From the NCBI GenBank assembly GCA_937880075.1, contig CALFLM010000108.1, forward strand, positions 1 to 15,452: DNA of 15,452 bases, given 5' to 3'. The notes beneath the pieces are model-generated. The model had not been told where the DNA came from and searched no databases. It worked only from the letters and a program-made list of their open reading frames with translations. The translations under genes were made by a program, and so were the position numbers. Below are positions 6,936 through 14,081 of the stretch, piece after piece (the first letter of the stretch is position 1; the number at the start of each line of letters is the position of its first letter). Source of the DNA: an uncultured Romboutsia sp. GTDB lineage: Bacteria > Bacillota > Clostridia > Peptostreptococcales > Peptostreptococcaceae.

Positions 6936-7748
6936 ATGAGTGATTTAATGAAAGTATATGAAAATATAGAACAAGTAACATTAAAGTTAAGTGAAGACAA
7001 TCTATATTCGGGAAACTTAATTTTAGTAAATAGAGATAATGAATTTAAGCAAAGCAAATTAGAATTAATTGCTGTTGATAGTTCATATTTTGAGATTTTT
7101 GGAGAAAAACCAATTTATATAAATAAAGTAATGAAAGACCCTCTTTTAAACTTAATTGATGATATAAATGGAAAAAGAAAACTCATAGCGGTAAGTGGTT
7201 TTAGAAGTGAAGAAGAGCAACGAGATATTTATAGAAACTCTATTTTTGAAAATGGTATAGAGTTTACAGAAAAATTCGTTGCAATACCAAAACAAAGTGA
7301 ACATCAAACTGGACTAGCTATTGATTTAGGTGAATTTGCTGAGAATATAGATTTTATATGTCCATCTTTTCCTGACTATGGAATTTGCAAAGATTTTAAA
7401 GATTTAGCACAAGACTATGGTTTTATAATGAGATATAAAAATGATAAAAAAAGTATAACTCATATATCAGAGGAAAAATGGCATTTTAGATATGTTGGTG
7501 TACCACATGCACGCTTAATGAATAAATACAATTATTGTTTAGAAGAATATATTGATTTTCTACGACAATTCAAATTTAATAAAAATCATTTGAAATTAAA
7601 AGAAGATAATAGTGAAATTGAAATATTTTTTGTTGAAAAAGTAGACAAGTTAATGGAAATAAATATTATGAAAAATACAAAGTATGATGTATCAGGAAAT
7701 AATGTAGATGGGTTTATTATAACTTTATTTAACGCTATGGGGGAGTAA
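6936..7748 (+). CDS. vanXY: VanXY-type D,D-dipeptidase/D,D-carboxypeptidase
   Basis: This 270-residue zinc peptidase removes normal D-Ala-D-Ala dipeptide and pentapeptide ends so that only D-Ser-ended precursors remain. The VanX/VanY signature is intact. SEHQTGLAID provides H123 and D130, and EKWHFRYVG provides catalytic E180 and zinc ligand H183. SGFRSEEEQ supplies the upstream conserved Arg. There is no signal peptide or membrane anchor, as expected for the cytoplasmic VanXY class and unlike VanY. The catalytic part ends near residue 212. A tail of about 55 residues (LKLKEDNSEIEIFFVEKV to the end) is an extra small domain, which I recall only loosely from clostridial VanXY proteins. The gene starts 18 bases after vanG and has an AGGAAG ribosome site. 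Confidence 0.88.
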   Translation: MSDLMKVYENIEQVTLKLSEDNLYSGNLILVNRDNEFKQSKLELIAVDSSYFEIFGEKPIYINKVMKDPLLNLIDDINGKRKLIAVSGFRSEEEQRDIYRNSIFENGIEFTEKFVAIPKQSEHQTGLAIDLGEFAENIDFICPSFPDYGICKDFKDLAQDYGFIMRYKNDKKSITHISEEKWHFRYVGVPHARLMNKYNYCLEEYIDFLRQFKFNKNHLKLKEDNSEIEIFFVEKVDKLMEINIMKNTKYDVSGNNVDGFIITLFNAMGE

Positions 7749-7754
7749 CAATTC

Positions 7755-8783
7755 ATGAATGAAAAAATAAGATTTGGTAAAATAGATTTATTTAAATTTA
7801 TAGCTGCATTTCTTGTAATTACTATACACACAGATCCTTTAAGCTTTTATAGTAACACTAGTAACTTTATATTAACTAGAATAATTTCAAGACTTGCAGT
7901 ACCATTCTTTTTTATATCAGCAGGATATTTATTTTTTATAAAACTGACTGAGGATAAAAAAGAAAACTATAAATTATTATTTCAATATATAAAAAGGATA
8001 CTTATCATATATATAGCTTCTATAATAATATATGTTCCTTTAAATATATACAACGGACATTTTAAATACTATTCAAATATAACGAATATCTTAAAAGATT
8101 TAATATTTAATGGAACTATGTATCATTTATGGTATCTTCCTGGATTAATGATAGGTGTACTAATATCCTATCTTTTAATAAGTAAGTTTAATATAAATAT
8201 AGCATTATTAATAAGTATAGCACTATATGTAATCGGATTATTAGGAGATAGTTACTATGGAATCACACAAAATATAGGGTGGCTAAGGTACATATACTAT
8301 AATCTTTTTATAATAATAGATTATACTAGAAATGGAATATTTTTTGCGCCAATATTTATTTTATTAGGATATAAATTATCAAGATTATATAACAAAAATA
8401 AGTATCCAGGCGCTTGGCATAAAGATTTAATAATGTTCATAGTATTTTTTATTTTATTCGTTATAGAAACCTTTATATTAAGAGAATACAATATCCCTAA
8501 GCATGATAGTATGACAATATTTTTAGTACCATCTGTATTTTTACTATTTAAAGTATGCATACAATTAAAAGATAAGTCTATGAAAAACTTAAGAGAAATG
8601 AGTTTATATATTTATATACTACATCCTATGATGATAGTAGTAGCAAGAATAATCGGTAAAATAACTAAATCTAGTAATATTATTATAAATAATAGTTTGA
8701 TTAATTATTTTGTAGTTACATTATTATCTATTTTGACATCACTAGTATTAGTTAATCTAAAGAGATATAGAACAAAGAGTTAA
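7755..8783 (+). CDS. vanT: VanT membrane domain only (acyltransferase-3 fold, VanTm-like)
   Basis: The 342-residue product matches the N-terminal half of VanT, an acyltransferase-3-like domain with about ten membrane helices. It opens with DLFKFIAAFLVITIHTDPL, which holds the conserved His25. Complete VanT proteins are about 700 residues, with a C-terminal PLP-dependent serine/alanine racemase domain. Here the frame stops after NLKRYRTKS and no racemase follows in any frame. In the vanL cluster of Enterococcus the two halves are separate genes (vanTm, vanTr), so a stand-alone membrane half has precedent. It probably imports L-serine for racemisation elsewhere. The start lies six bases after vanXY and uses the GGGGGAG spanning its end, so it is coupled to the operon. 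If the racemase is absent from the genome, resistance would be impaired. Confidence 0.8.
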   Translation: MNEKIRFGKIDLFKFIAAFLVITIHTDPLSFYSNTSNFILTRIISRLAVPFFFISAGYLFFIKLTEDKKENYKLLFQYIKRILIIYIASIIIYVPLNIYNGHFKYYSNITNILKDLIFNGTMYHLWYLPGLMIGVLISYLLISKFNINIALLISIALYVIGLLGDSYYGITQNIGWLRYIYYNLFIIIDYTRNGIFFAPIFILLGYKLSRLYNKNKYPGAWHKDLIMFIVFFILFVIETFILREYNIPKHDSMTIFLVPSVFLLFKVCIQLKDKSMKNLREMSLYIYILHPMMIVVARIIGKITKSSNIIINNSLINYFVVTLLSILTSLVLVNLKRYRTKS

Positions 8784-9020
8784 AAATGATTAATGAGGAT
8801 GAGAAAATAGTTTTTAACTAGCAAAACAGATTAATTATGGTCAATATATAGGTATAAAATAAATAAGTAAAGTTTTGATGCTAAAAATATTAAATTTAAG
8901 ATAGAAGGAGAAATCTTAAAAGATTCATTCCCAAAAGAGTCTAATGTAGATTAATAAATAATAAAATTATATTATAAAATTTCAAACTATATGTGTAAAA
9001 ATATATACTTTAATGTAAAT
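8784..9020. other. Non-coding or decayed stretch after vanT
   Basis: No intact gene or clear terminator is present. Three short peptide runs in different frames read like one broken protein: MINEDEKIVFN from 8787, then LAKQINYGQYIGIK, then FDAKNIKFKIEGEIL and DSFPKESNVD ending near 8953. They do not resemble the alanine-racemase domain missing from VanT and I cannot assign a family. The 14-base palindrome AATCTTAAAAGATT near 8912 lacks a T-tract. Confidence 0.3.
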
Positions 9021-9025
9021 TTTTG

Positions 9026-9054
9026 TTGACACATATCTTTTTACATTGTATATT
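9026..9054 (+). promoter_or_regulatory. Strong sigma-A promoter of the symporter gene
   Basis: A perfect -35, TTGACA at 9026-9031, is followed after 17 bp by TATATT at 9049-9054 (five of six). Transcription should start near 9061, just before the PyrR-type leader. It is the best promoter in the window. Confidence 0.85.
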
Positions 9055-9062
9055 AAAAAATA

Positions 9063-9165
9063 TAGGATACCTTTAAGATAGTCCCGTGAGACTAATAAGG
9101 AAATGTACGTAATGTAGTATTTTTGCCTTAATATCTATTGGTATTAAGGCTTTTTTGGTATCCTA
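9063..9165 (+). promoter_or_regulatory. PyrR-type pyrimidine attenuator leader
   Basis: AGTCCCGTGAGACT at 9080-9093 matches the PyrR-binding loop consensus ARUCCNGNGAGGYU at 13 of 14 positions. It sits in an anti-antiterminator stem whose base is CCTT (9070-9073) with AAGG (9097-9100). The TAAGG at 9096-9100 can instead pair with CCTTA at 9126-9130, forming the antiterminator, and the terminator hairpin follows at 9125-9156. This is the known B. subtilis pyr arrangement. With high UMP/UTP, PyrR binds, the terminator forms and expression falls. The gene controlled is a DAACS symporter rather than the usual uracil permease or pyr enzyme. PyrR itself is not in the window. Confidence 0.82.
9125..9156 (+). 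terminator. Attenuator terminator of the PyrR leader
   Basis: GCCTTAATA (9125-9133) and TATTAAGGC (9142-9150) form a perfect 9-bp stem with an 8-base loop, followed by six T (9151-9156). It lies 31 bases before the symporter ATG and is mutually exclusive with the antiterminator. Confidence 0.85.
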
Positions 9166-9186
9166 AAAAAATTTTGGGAGGATACT

Positions 9187-10539
9187 ATGAACAAAACTCA
9201 AACTTCAACAAATAATGCTAATAAATTAGCTATCAAAATGGCGATTGCCTTAATAATCGGATTAATAGCTGGAACATCATTTATTTTCTTAAGAGAAAAA
9301 TTAATCTCAAGTGGAAATAGTGATACTTGGACTATGATAAATAATTTATTATTCCAAGATATAACTAAACCAGAGGCAAATAATGCAATTGGAATTTTTT
9401 ATATAGTTGGTCAACTATTTATAAACTCATTACAATTAGTAATAGTACCTATGGTATTTACATCAATAACTCTTGCTATGTGTAATATAAGCGATACAAA
9501 AAAATTAGGTCGTATATCTTATAAAACAATATTAGGATTTTTAGGTACATCTGTATTTGCACTAATACTTGCTGGTATATTTGGAATGGTTGCTAATAAA
9601 CTTGGTTTATTTAATGTAAGTATAAACAATATAGCTTCAAGTGAAGGAAGTGTTGCGAGTAATCCGCTTTTAGTAATTGTACAAGCTATACCAAATAATA
9701 TAACTTCAGTATTTGGTGAAAATGGGCGTGTTTTATCTATAGTTTTCTTAGCTAGTGTTACTGGAATTTGTATTAATTCTTTAGGAGATGAAATTTTAGT
9801 ATTAAAGAAGCTATTACAAGATATAAATAAAATAATAACTACTTTCTTAACATTTGTTATAACTAAATTTGGACCAATATCTATCTTTGTTTTAATAACA
9901 AGAACTTTTGCAATTTATGGTGTTGATCATTTAAAACCAGCTCTTGCATATGTTGGTACTACTACAATAGCTTTACTATTATTCTTAAGCTTAGGATACG
10001 CTTTATTTATTTACTTTACTACTGGATTAAATCCAATGATATTTGTAAAGAAAATTTCAAAAGTAGCTTTATTTGGTTTCTCTACTTCTTCATCTGCTGC
10101 AACACTGCCTTTAAATACTAAAACTGTTATTGAGGATTTAGGTGTAAGTGAAGAAATAGCCTCTTTTACATTACCACTTGGTATGACTATTAATATGAAC
10201 GGAACTGCTATAATGCAAGTTATCGCAGCAATATTTATAGCATCTAGTTCTGGATATGAAGTTACTGTAGGAAATATATTAATAATATCATTATTAGCTT
10301 TAATAGCATCAATTGGTACACCTGCTGCTCCTGGTGCTGGAGCTATAATACTATTTACTGTTTTAACAGGGATGGGATATCAAAATGATGCAGCAGTACT
10401 TGCTTATTCATTGATACTTGCAATAAACAGACCAATAGAAATGCTTGTTACTTCACTAAATGTAGTTGGAGATGCTGCAACTGCTGTCTATGTTTCTAAA
10501 TCAGAAAATAACTTAAATGAAGAAATTTATAATGGATAA
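9187..10539 (+). CDS. Dicarboxylate/amino acid:cation symporter (DAACS) with altered binding site
   Basis: The 450-residue membrane protein has the glutamate-transporter fold: eight helices plus two re-entrant loops. HP1 carries STSSSAATLP (299-308), TM7 carries N336-M-N-G-T340, HP2 carries GTPAAPGAGA (377-386), and TM8 carries EMLVTSLNVVGD (418-429). Against the archaeal GltPh sequence, three functional positions differ. The NMDGT Asp (D312) is Asn338, the amino-group ligand D394 is Glu418, and R397, which holds the substrate side-chain carboxylate, is Val421. The Asn and Asp of NVTGD are retained (N425, D429). It is therefore unlikely to be an ordinary aspartate/glutamate carrier. The PyrR leader upstream suggests a pyrimidine-linked cargo such as orotate, another pyrimidine intermediate or a precursor. 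GGGAGG at 9176-9181 is the ribosome site. The gene is monocistronic. Confidence 0.85.
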   Translation: MNKTQTSTNNANKLAIKMAIALIIGLIAGTSFIFLREKLISSGNSDTWTMINNLLFQDITKPEANNAIGIFYIVGQLFINSLQLVIVPMVFTSITLAMCNISDTKKLGRISYKTILGFLGTSVFALILAGIFGMVANKLGLFNVSINNIASSEGSVASNPLLVIVQAIPNNITSVFGENGRVLSIVFLASVTGICINSLGDEILVLKKLLQDINKIITTFLTFVITKFGPISIFVLITRTFAIYGVDHLKPALAYVGTTTIALLLFLSLGYALFIYFTTGLNPMIFVKKISKVALFGFSTSSSAATLPLNTKTVIEDLGVSEEIASFTLPLGMTINMNGTAIMQVIAAIFIASSSGYEVTVGNILIISLLALIASIGTPAAPGAGAIILFTVLTGMGYQNDAAVLAYSLILAINRPIEMLVTSLNVVGDAATAVYVSKSENNLNEEIYNG

Positions 10540-10596
10540 TAAATAATATTTTAATGTAATAATATAAAAATATAAAAAGCTTCAAAGTATAAAATG

Positions 10597-10651
10597 GATC
10601 CTATATAGTGGACATGAGAAAAAGCTTGTCTATCTGTATGGGATCTTTTTT
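10597..10651 (+). terminator. Long hairpin terminator after the symporter, possibly IS-derived
   Basis: Left arm 10597-10614 (GATCCTATATAGTGGACA) pairs with right arm 10627-10645 along about 18 bp with a few G-U pairs and one bulge, followed by six T (10646-10651). Read the other way, the left arm begins TGTCCACTA, like the 5'-TG ends of IS3-family elements, and transposase remains follow at once. It therefore may be an IS terminus now serving as terminator. Confidence 0.78.
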
Positions 10652-10681
10652 GTACCTTATTAACCAAGGAGTGATTATAAG

Positions 10682-10864
10682 ATGAGTAAAAAGGTATTTA
10701 CAGAGCTAGAAATATTAAAATTTCTAAAAATAAATATGTAAAAAGGTAGAACAATAGAAGAAGTTAAAATATTGATATATGATTATATGGATTATTAAAA
10801 TAATGACTGTTGTAAGTAGAATTAAAAAAAGCTGACTCCTGTACAATACAGAAATCAGCTTTTA
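10682..10864 (+). pseudogene. IS3-family transposase remnant (internally deleted, multiple stops)
   Basis: An intact ribosome site (AAGGAG) and ATG start MSKKVFTELEILKFLK, which looks like an IS3-family OrfA N-terminus, then a stop occurs at 10739-10741. In a shifted frame from 10742 the text reads KGRTIEEVKILIYDYMDY, then stop, NND, further stops at positions where RYQW and L codons would be expected, and finally KKLTPVQYRNQL (10826-10861). This is the familiar C-terminal sequence of IS3 OrfB transposases (DYxxYYNNxRYQWxLKKxTPVQYR). The front of OrfA is thus joined to the last 40 or so codons of OrfB, with about 1 kb lost. The TAG for TGG and TAA for TTA or TAT pattern shows ordinary mutational decay. 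It cannot transpose. Confidence 0.82.
10827..10863. terminator. Bidirectional hairpin at the end of the transposase remnant
   Basis: AAAAGCTGA (10827-10835) pairs perfectly with TCAGCTTTT (10855-10863), with an inner stem CTGTA/TACAG (10839-10851). On the minus strand it is followed by seven T, so it can terminate the DUF1540 transcript; on the plus strand five T follow. Confidence 0.7.
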
Positions 10865-10947
10865 GTAACTTCTTAATACCCCTTTTTTCTAGCATCCTTG
10901 ATAAATAGTCTATTAAAAAATGAATACACCTTTATTATTTAAAAAGA

Positions 10948-11253
10948 TTATCTAGCAACGAATGTTTCACAGCTACTATTTTCAAAATTTATATCTACAT
11001 GACTTGCATTACAAGCACCATAACTATTATATGTACACTTATTAGCACTACAAGATATATTTTGAGTACTAGTTAAACCTGTATCACCATGGTAATTAGT
11101 CATGTTATAGTTATCTTTATCTCTAAATGTATCACAATAAGTTTCAGGTGTTATAGCTGCATCAAATCCTTCAACCTTTATTCGTGAAGCATAACAGCTT
11201 CCAGTTTGATTGAATGAACAATTTGTAGCCAAACAGTGTAAATTACTTCCCAT
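10948..11253 (-). CDS. Protein with two DUF1540 cysteine-rich domains
   Basis: The 101-residue product consists of two copies of the DUF1540 module. Repeat one runs from LHCLATNCSFNQTGSCYASRI to C40 and repeat two from ISCSANKCTYNSYGACNASHV to C94. Each has four cysteines spaced alike (C7, C12, C20, C40 and C68, C73, C81, C94), suggesting metal binding or disulfide bonding. DUF1540 proteins are common in spore-forming Firmicutes and have no settled function. A strong AGGAGG precedes the ATG. Upstream on the minus strand, TTGACA (11288-11293 in plus numbering) gives a plausible promoter with a weak TATTTA. It is a single-gene unit terminated by the hairpin at 10827-10863. Confidence 0.85.
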   Translation of the reverse strand: MGSNLHCLATNCSFNQTGSCYASRIKVEGFDAAITPETYCDTFRDKDNYNMTNYHGDTGLTSTQNISCSANKCTYNSYGACNASHVDINFENSSCETFVAR

Positions 11254-11334
11254 AAAATACCTCCTAAATAAAATTCTATTATTATTATGTCAAAGATAAT
11301 TTATTTTAATCATTTACACCTAAAAATAAATATA

Positions 11335-12531
11335 TTAACCTAATATATTTATAAATAAGATTATACAAGGCATTGTAAACACATCAAGTAAAAATGCAGC
11401 AACCAATGGAACTACTAAAAATGCTTTTTTAGAATAACCATATTTATCACTAATAGATGTCATATTAGCTAAAGCTGTAGGTGTAGCACCTAATCCATGA
11501 CCAATAAGACCACTTATCATAACTGCAGAATCGAAGTTTCTACCAAGAACCTTAAAACAAATAAAAATAGAGTAGATAACTATAAAAATAGATTGGCATA
11601 TAACAATAATAAGTATTGGACCAAATAAACTTGATAGCTTAAATAAATCAATGCTCATAAGTGCCATAGTTAAAAATATTCCAAGAGATAAATCACTTAA
11701 AAAATCAATAATTTTAAAATCTAAATTTACAATATCAAATTTATCATTTACATTTCTAAATAACACAGATATTAACATACATCCAGTTATAGCTGGAATT
11801 ATTATTCCTGTTATGTTAAAAAATATATTTGATATTAATTTTCCTAAAGATATACAAAGAAGAATAGCTAATAATTGTTCTAAAAAAGAAAAAATATCAA
11901 GGTTTATTCTATTATCAATTTTTTTTGACATAGATACTTTATTACCGTTTAAGCTAGGTTTTAATTTATACTTGTCAATTAAAAACTTTGCAAGAGGAGA
12001 GCCGATAAGTCCTGCTAATATTAGACCAAGAGTTGATGCTGCGATACCAACGCTTATAGCATTTTGTATACCTAAATTTTCTATAGTAGCACCATAGGCA
12101 GCAGAAGAACCGTGCCCACCTTCCATTGAAATCGTACCACACATAAGCCCAAGTAATGGATTTATGCCTATAACCTTAGATAAAACAACAGCAATTATAT
12201 TTTGGCAATATGATAAAACTCCACATAAAATCCAATATTTTATAAGTGCTTTTCCACCTTTTTTAACTAAAGACATACTAATTCCAATTCCAACTGTGGT
12301 AAAGAAAAAACATATTAAATAATCCATTAAAGAAGTATCCATAGATATATCACAAATGTTAAAAAATTTTAAAAGAAGAGTTAATAGGCAAAATAATAAT
12401 CCACCAATAACTGGTGAAGGAATACAAAATCTATTGAATATATTGACTCTGTTTTTTATAAAATCACCTATAATAAATAAAATTATAGATAAAATCAAAG
12501 TCCAGGTAATATCTAAATTTAAAGAATGCAA
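11335..12531 (-). CDS. gltS: Sodium/glutamate symporter GltS
   Basis: The 398-residue membrane protein belongs to the ESS family, which imports glutamate with sodium. It has two related halves, each with about five or six helices. The first carries SMEGGHGSSAAYG (H140), a GltS hallmark, and the second carries the matching ISGLIGHGLGATPTALANM segment near the C-terminus. Its length matches E. coli GltS (about 400). The start is TTG at 12529-12531. No ATG fits, and AGGTGG lies a few bases upstream, which supports it. It is transcribed alone, since the gene to its right ends in a terminator at 12603-12645. No terminator is obvious between its stop and the DUF1540 gene 81 bases on, so some read-through is possible. 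Confidence 0.88.
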   Translation of the reverse strand: MHSLNLDITWTLILSIILFIIGDFIKNRVNIFNRFCIPSPVIGGLLFCLLTLLLKFFNICDISMDTSLMDYLICFFFTTVGIGISMSLVKKGGKALIKYWILCGVLSYCQNIIAVVLSKVIGINPLLGLMCGTISMEGGHGSSAAYGATIENLGIQNAISVGIAASTLGLILAGLIGSPLAKFLIDKYKLKPSLNGNKVSMSKKIDNRINLDIFSFLEQLLAILLCISLGKLISNIFFNITGIIIPAITGCMLISVLFRNVNDKFDIVNLDFKIIDFLSDLSLGIFLTMALMSIDLFKLSSLFGPILIIVICQSIFIVIYSIFICFKVLGRNFDSAVMISGLIGHGLGATPTALANMTSISDKYGYSKKAFLVVPLVAAFLLDVFTMPCIILFINILG

Positions 12532-12602
12532 AACACCACCTACCTTATATATTTAAACTTGTACATATAAAAATATATTAAGTAAAGCTTAAAATAATAC
12601 AT

Positions 12603-12645
12603 AAAAAATACTACATATGAGCAAATAATGCTTATATGTAGTATT
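12603..12645 (-). terminator. Intrinsic terminator of the thioredoxin-like gene
   Basis: A 16-base arm at 12607-12622 pairs with 12630-12645 at 15 of 16 positions around a 7-base loop. Six A at 12603-12608 read as a T-tract on the minus strand. It lies directly after the stop of the gene starting at 13155. Confidence 0.88.
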
Positions 12646-12648
12646 CTT

Positions 12649-13155
12649 TTATAACTTCTTTAATATCTCAAGTAAATCATTAACAGTATCTAAAAGATAT
12701 TTACCTTTATAGTATTCAAATTTTATATCATCAAAGCTAGGCATATCACGAACTACCTGAGGTCTTTCTTCAAATATTCCTAAAATATTAAAGTCTTTAT
12801 CTAAAATTGCTATAGTAGGACCTTTAAATTTTTCTTTTTCAATATTTAAAGCAGAAGACATAAACTTTTTACCACGAGCCATAGTTATAACTGACATATT
12901 AAAGTTAGGATTTATATCTAAAAATCTTTTTAAAACTGTAGCATTTAACTGAAAGTCAGGACACCATATTTCACCTGAAACTAAAAAATTAACTTCACAG
13001 TCTATACTTTCTATAAATGATACTATTTCCTCATTTAAATTTAATCTAGAATTGTTTTTAAAAATTCTAGCTCTTTCTCCTTTAGTTCCTTCACCTACAG
13101 AGCTTTCAAAGCTTTTACCAACTTCAAATAATTCTTTAAGACTCATTTCAACCAT
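12649..13155 (-). CDS. Thioredoxin-like protein with a single active-site cysteine (WCPD)
   Basis: The 168-residue cytosolic protein has a thioredoxin-like fold. A strand (CEVNFLVSGEIWCPD) leads into W64-C65-P66-D67 and a long helix. A strand-turn KGPTIAILDKDFNILGIFEERP follows, with the Pro after the Gly at about 113 in the usual cis-proline place. The CxxC motif is reduced to CPDF, so only one redox cysteine remains. Such proteins occur widely in Firmicutes, annotated only as thioredoxin family. They might act as monothiol reductases, bacillithiol- or CoA-linked proteins, or redox sensors. The substrate is unknown. The ATG at 13155 follows GGAGG with a suitable gap, and the first 25 residues form a leading helix. 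It is monocistronic. Confidence 0.8.
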   Translation of the reverse strand: MVEMSLKELFEVGKSFESSVGEGTKGERARIFKNNSRLNLNEEIVSFIESIDCEVNFLVSGEIWCPDFQLNATVLKRFLDINPNFNMSVITMARGKKFMSSALNIEKEKFKGPTIAILDKDFNILGIFEERPQVVRDMPSFDDIKFEYYKGKYLLDTVNDLLEILKKL

Positions 13156-13303
13156 AATAAACCTCCAAAATTAGTATTTATATAGATATATTACCATAAA
13201 TATACATTATATGTATTGTTAATTTGTATTTAGAAGAAAAGTATATCTATCTAATTAATAGAAGTATAAAAAATAAAAAAGTGTGTAAAAATTTGGTGAA
13301 ATT

Positions 13304-13312
13304 TGATATAAT
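13304..13312 (+). promoter_or_regulatory. Extended -10 promoter of the Glu-rich lipoprotein gene
   Basis: TGATATAAT at 13304-13312 is a perfect extended -10 (TGnTATAAT). The -35 region (TGTAAA at 13284-13289) is weak, which is normal for this promoter class. The leader to the GTG start is about 80 bases. Confidence 0.65.
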
Positions 13313-13401
13313 ATGAAAGAACTCGTTAAATAGTATGAAAATTAATATTTTTTAGAAAAGTACTGATTTAAATAATTATATAAAAACTAGGAGTGAATTA
13401 A

Positions 13402-13935
13402 GTGAAATTTAAAAAGCGAATAATGATATTATCTATAACTACATTAGTGGGATTAGTAGGTGGATGTTCAAAGAATAATATAGAACAAAGTCAAAATAAT
13501 ACTGTGCAACAAGAATCACAAATGGATAATAGTGAGAGTCAAATAGATAATATTAAAGACGAAGAAGTAGTAGAAAATATCAAAAATGAAGAAGAAACTC
13601 AAGTAGGTAATATTGAAGATAAAGAGGAATCACAAGAAGATAAGATAATATCAGAAGAGGAAGCACTAGCAATCTGTAAGGAAAAATTAAGTGAAATATG
13701 GAATTATGACTTTTTAAAATTAGGATCTGATAAATCTGGAATAGATAAAATAGTCAATGTTAAAGATAAAATATACTATGCTATCTATCATATAGATGAA
13801 GAGTATGATATTGTGGCTGATTTTAGATTTCTTGTAGATCAATCTAGCGGGGAAGTATTTTATCAAGACCCAGAGGATTTAAATAAATTAGTATCTATAG
13901 ATGAATATATTTCTAAATTAAAAAATAATAATTAA
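13402..13935 (+). CDS. Lipoprotein with Glu-rich linker and PepSY-like C-terminal domain
   Basis: The 177-residue product starts at GTG (13402), seven or so bases after AGGAG. A lipoprotein signal peptide, KKRIMILSITTLVGLVGGC, ends at Cys22, the probable lipidated residue, so the protein sits on the outer face of the membrane. Residues 26-85 are a low-complexity Glu/Gln/Asn/Asp linker with imprecise repeats of the type SQIDNIKDEE, NIKNEEETQ and NIEDKEESQ. Residues about 86-177 form one compact domain (ISEEEALAICKEKL to FRFLVDQSSGEVFYQDPED), which resembles PepSY and related small extracytoplasmic domains. I hold this assignment only loosely. It stands alone between divergent and convergent neighbours. 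No function can be given beyond a cell-surface or envelope role. Confidence 0.75.
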   Translation: MKFKKRIMILSITTLVGLVGGCSKNNIEQSQNNTVQQESQMDNSESQIDNIKDEEVVENIKNEEETQVGNIEDKEESQEDKIISEEEALAICKEKLSEIWNYDFLKLGSDKSGIDKIVNVKDKIYYAIYHIDEEYDIVADFRFLVDQSSGEVFYQDPEDLNKLVSIDEYISKLKNNN

Positions 13936-13965
13936 ACTACATAAAATATAAGGAAATAATATAAC

Positions 13966-13997
13966 TAACCCTAAAACTATTAAAGCTTTTAGGGTTA
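13966..13997. terminator. Hairpin between convergent lipoprotein genes
   Basis: TAACCCTAAAA (13966-13976) and TTTTAGGGTTA (13987-13997) form a perfect 11-bp stem with a 10-base loop. The downstream tract is AT-rich rather than pure T on either strand, so termination may be weak, but the position between convergent genes fits a shared terminator. Confidence 0.55.
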
Positions 13998-14081
13998 ATT
14001 ATATTATAAATAAAAATTTAATCATAAATAAACCTAATATATCCATTATCTAAATTAAAAATAATTAAAGTTAAGTTTTAA

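Noticed and set aside
8784..9000. Remnant of the VanT serine racemase domain
   Set aside because: None of the fragments in any frame resembles PLP-racemase motifs such as the lysine-containing N-terminal KxxAYGHG region.
9061..9165. T-box, purine or other riboswitch upstream of the symporter
   Set aside because: The loop matches the PyrR consensus almost perfectly and no T-box sequence (TGGNACCGCG) or purine-riboswitch core is present.
11651..12097. A 148-codon open frame on the plus strand inside gltS
   Set aside because: It lies wholly antisense to a clearly conserved symporter gene, lacks a ribosome site and its translation has no recognisable features.
13490..13660. Glu/Asn-rich repeats in the small lipoprotein as a tandem-repeat locus
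   Set aside because: The repeats are irregular in length and sequence and look like a flexible surface linker rather than a variable repeat array.
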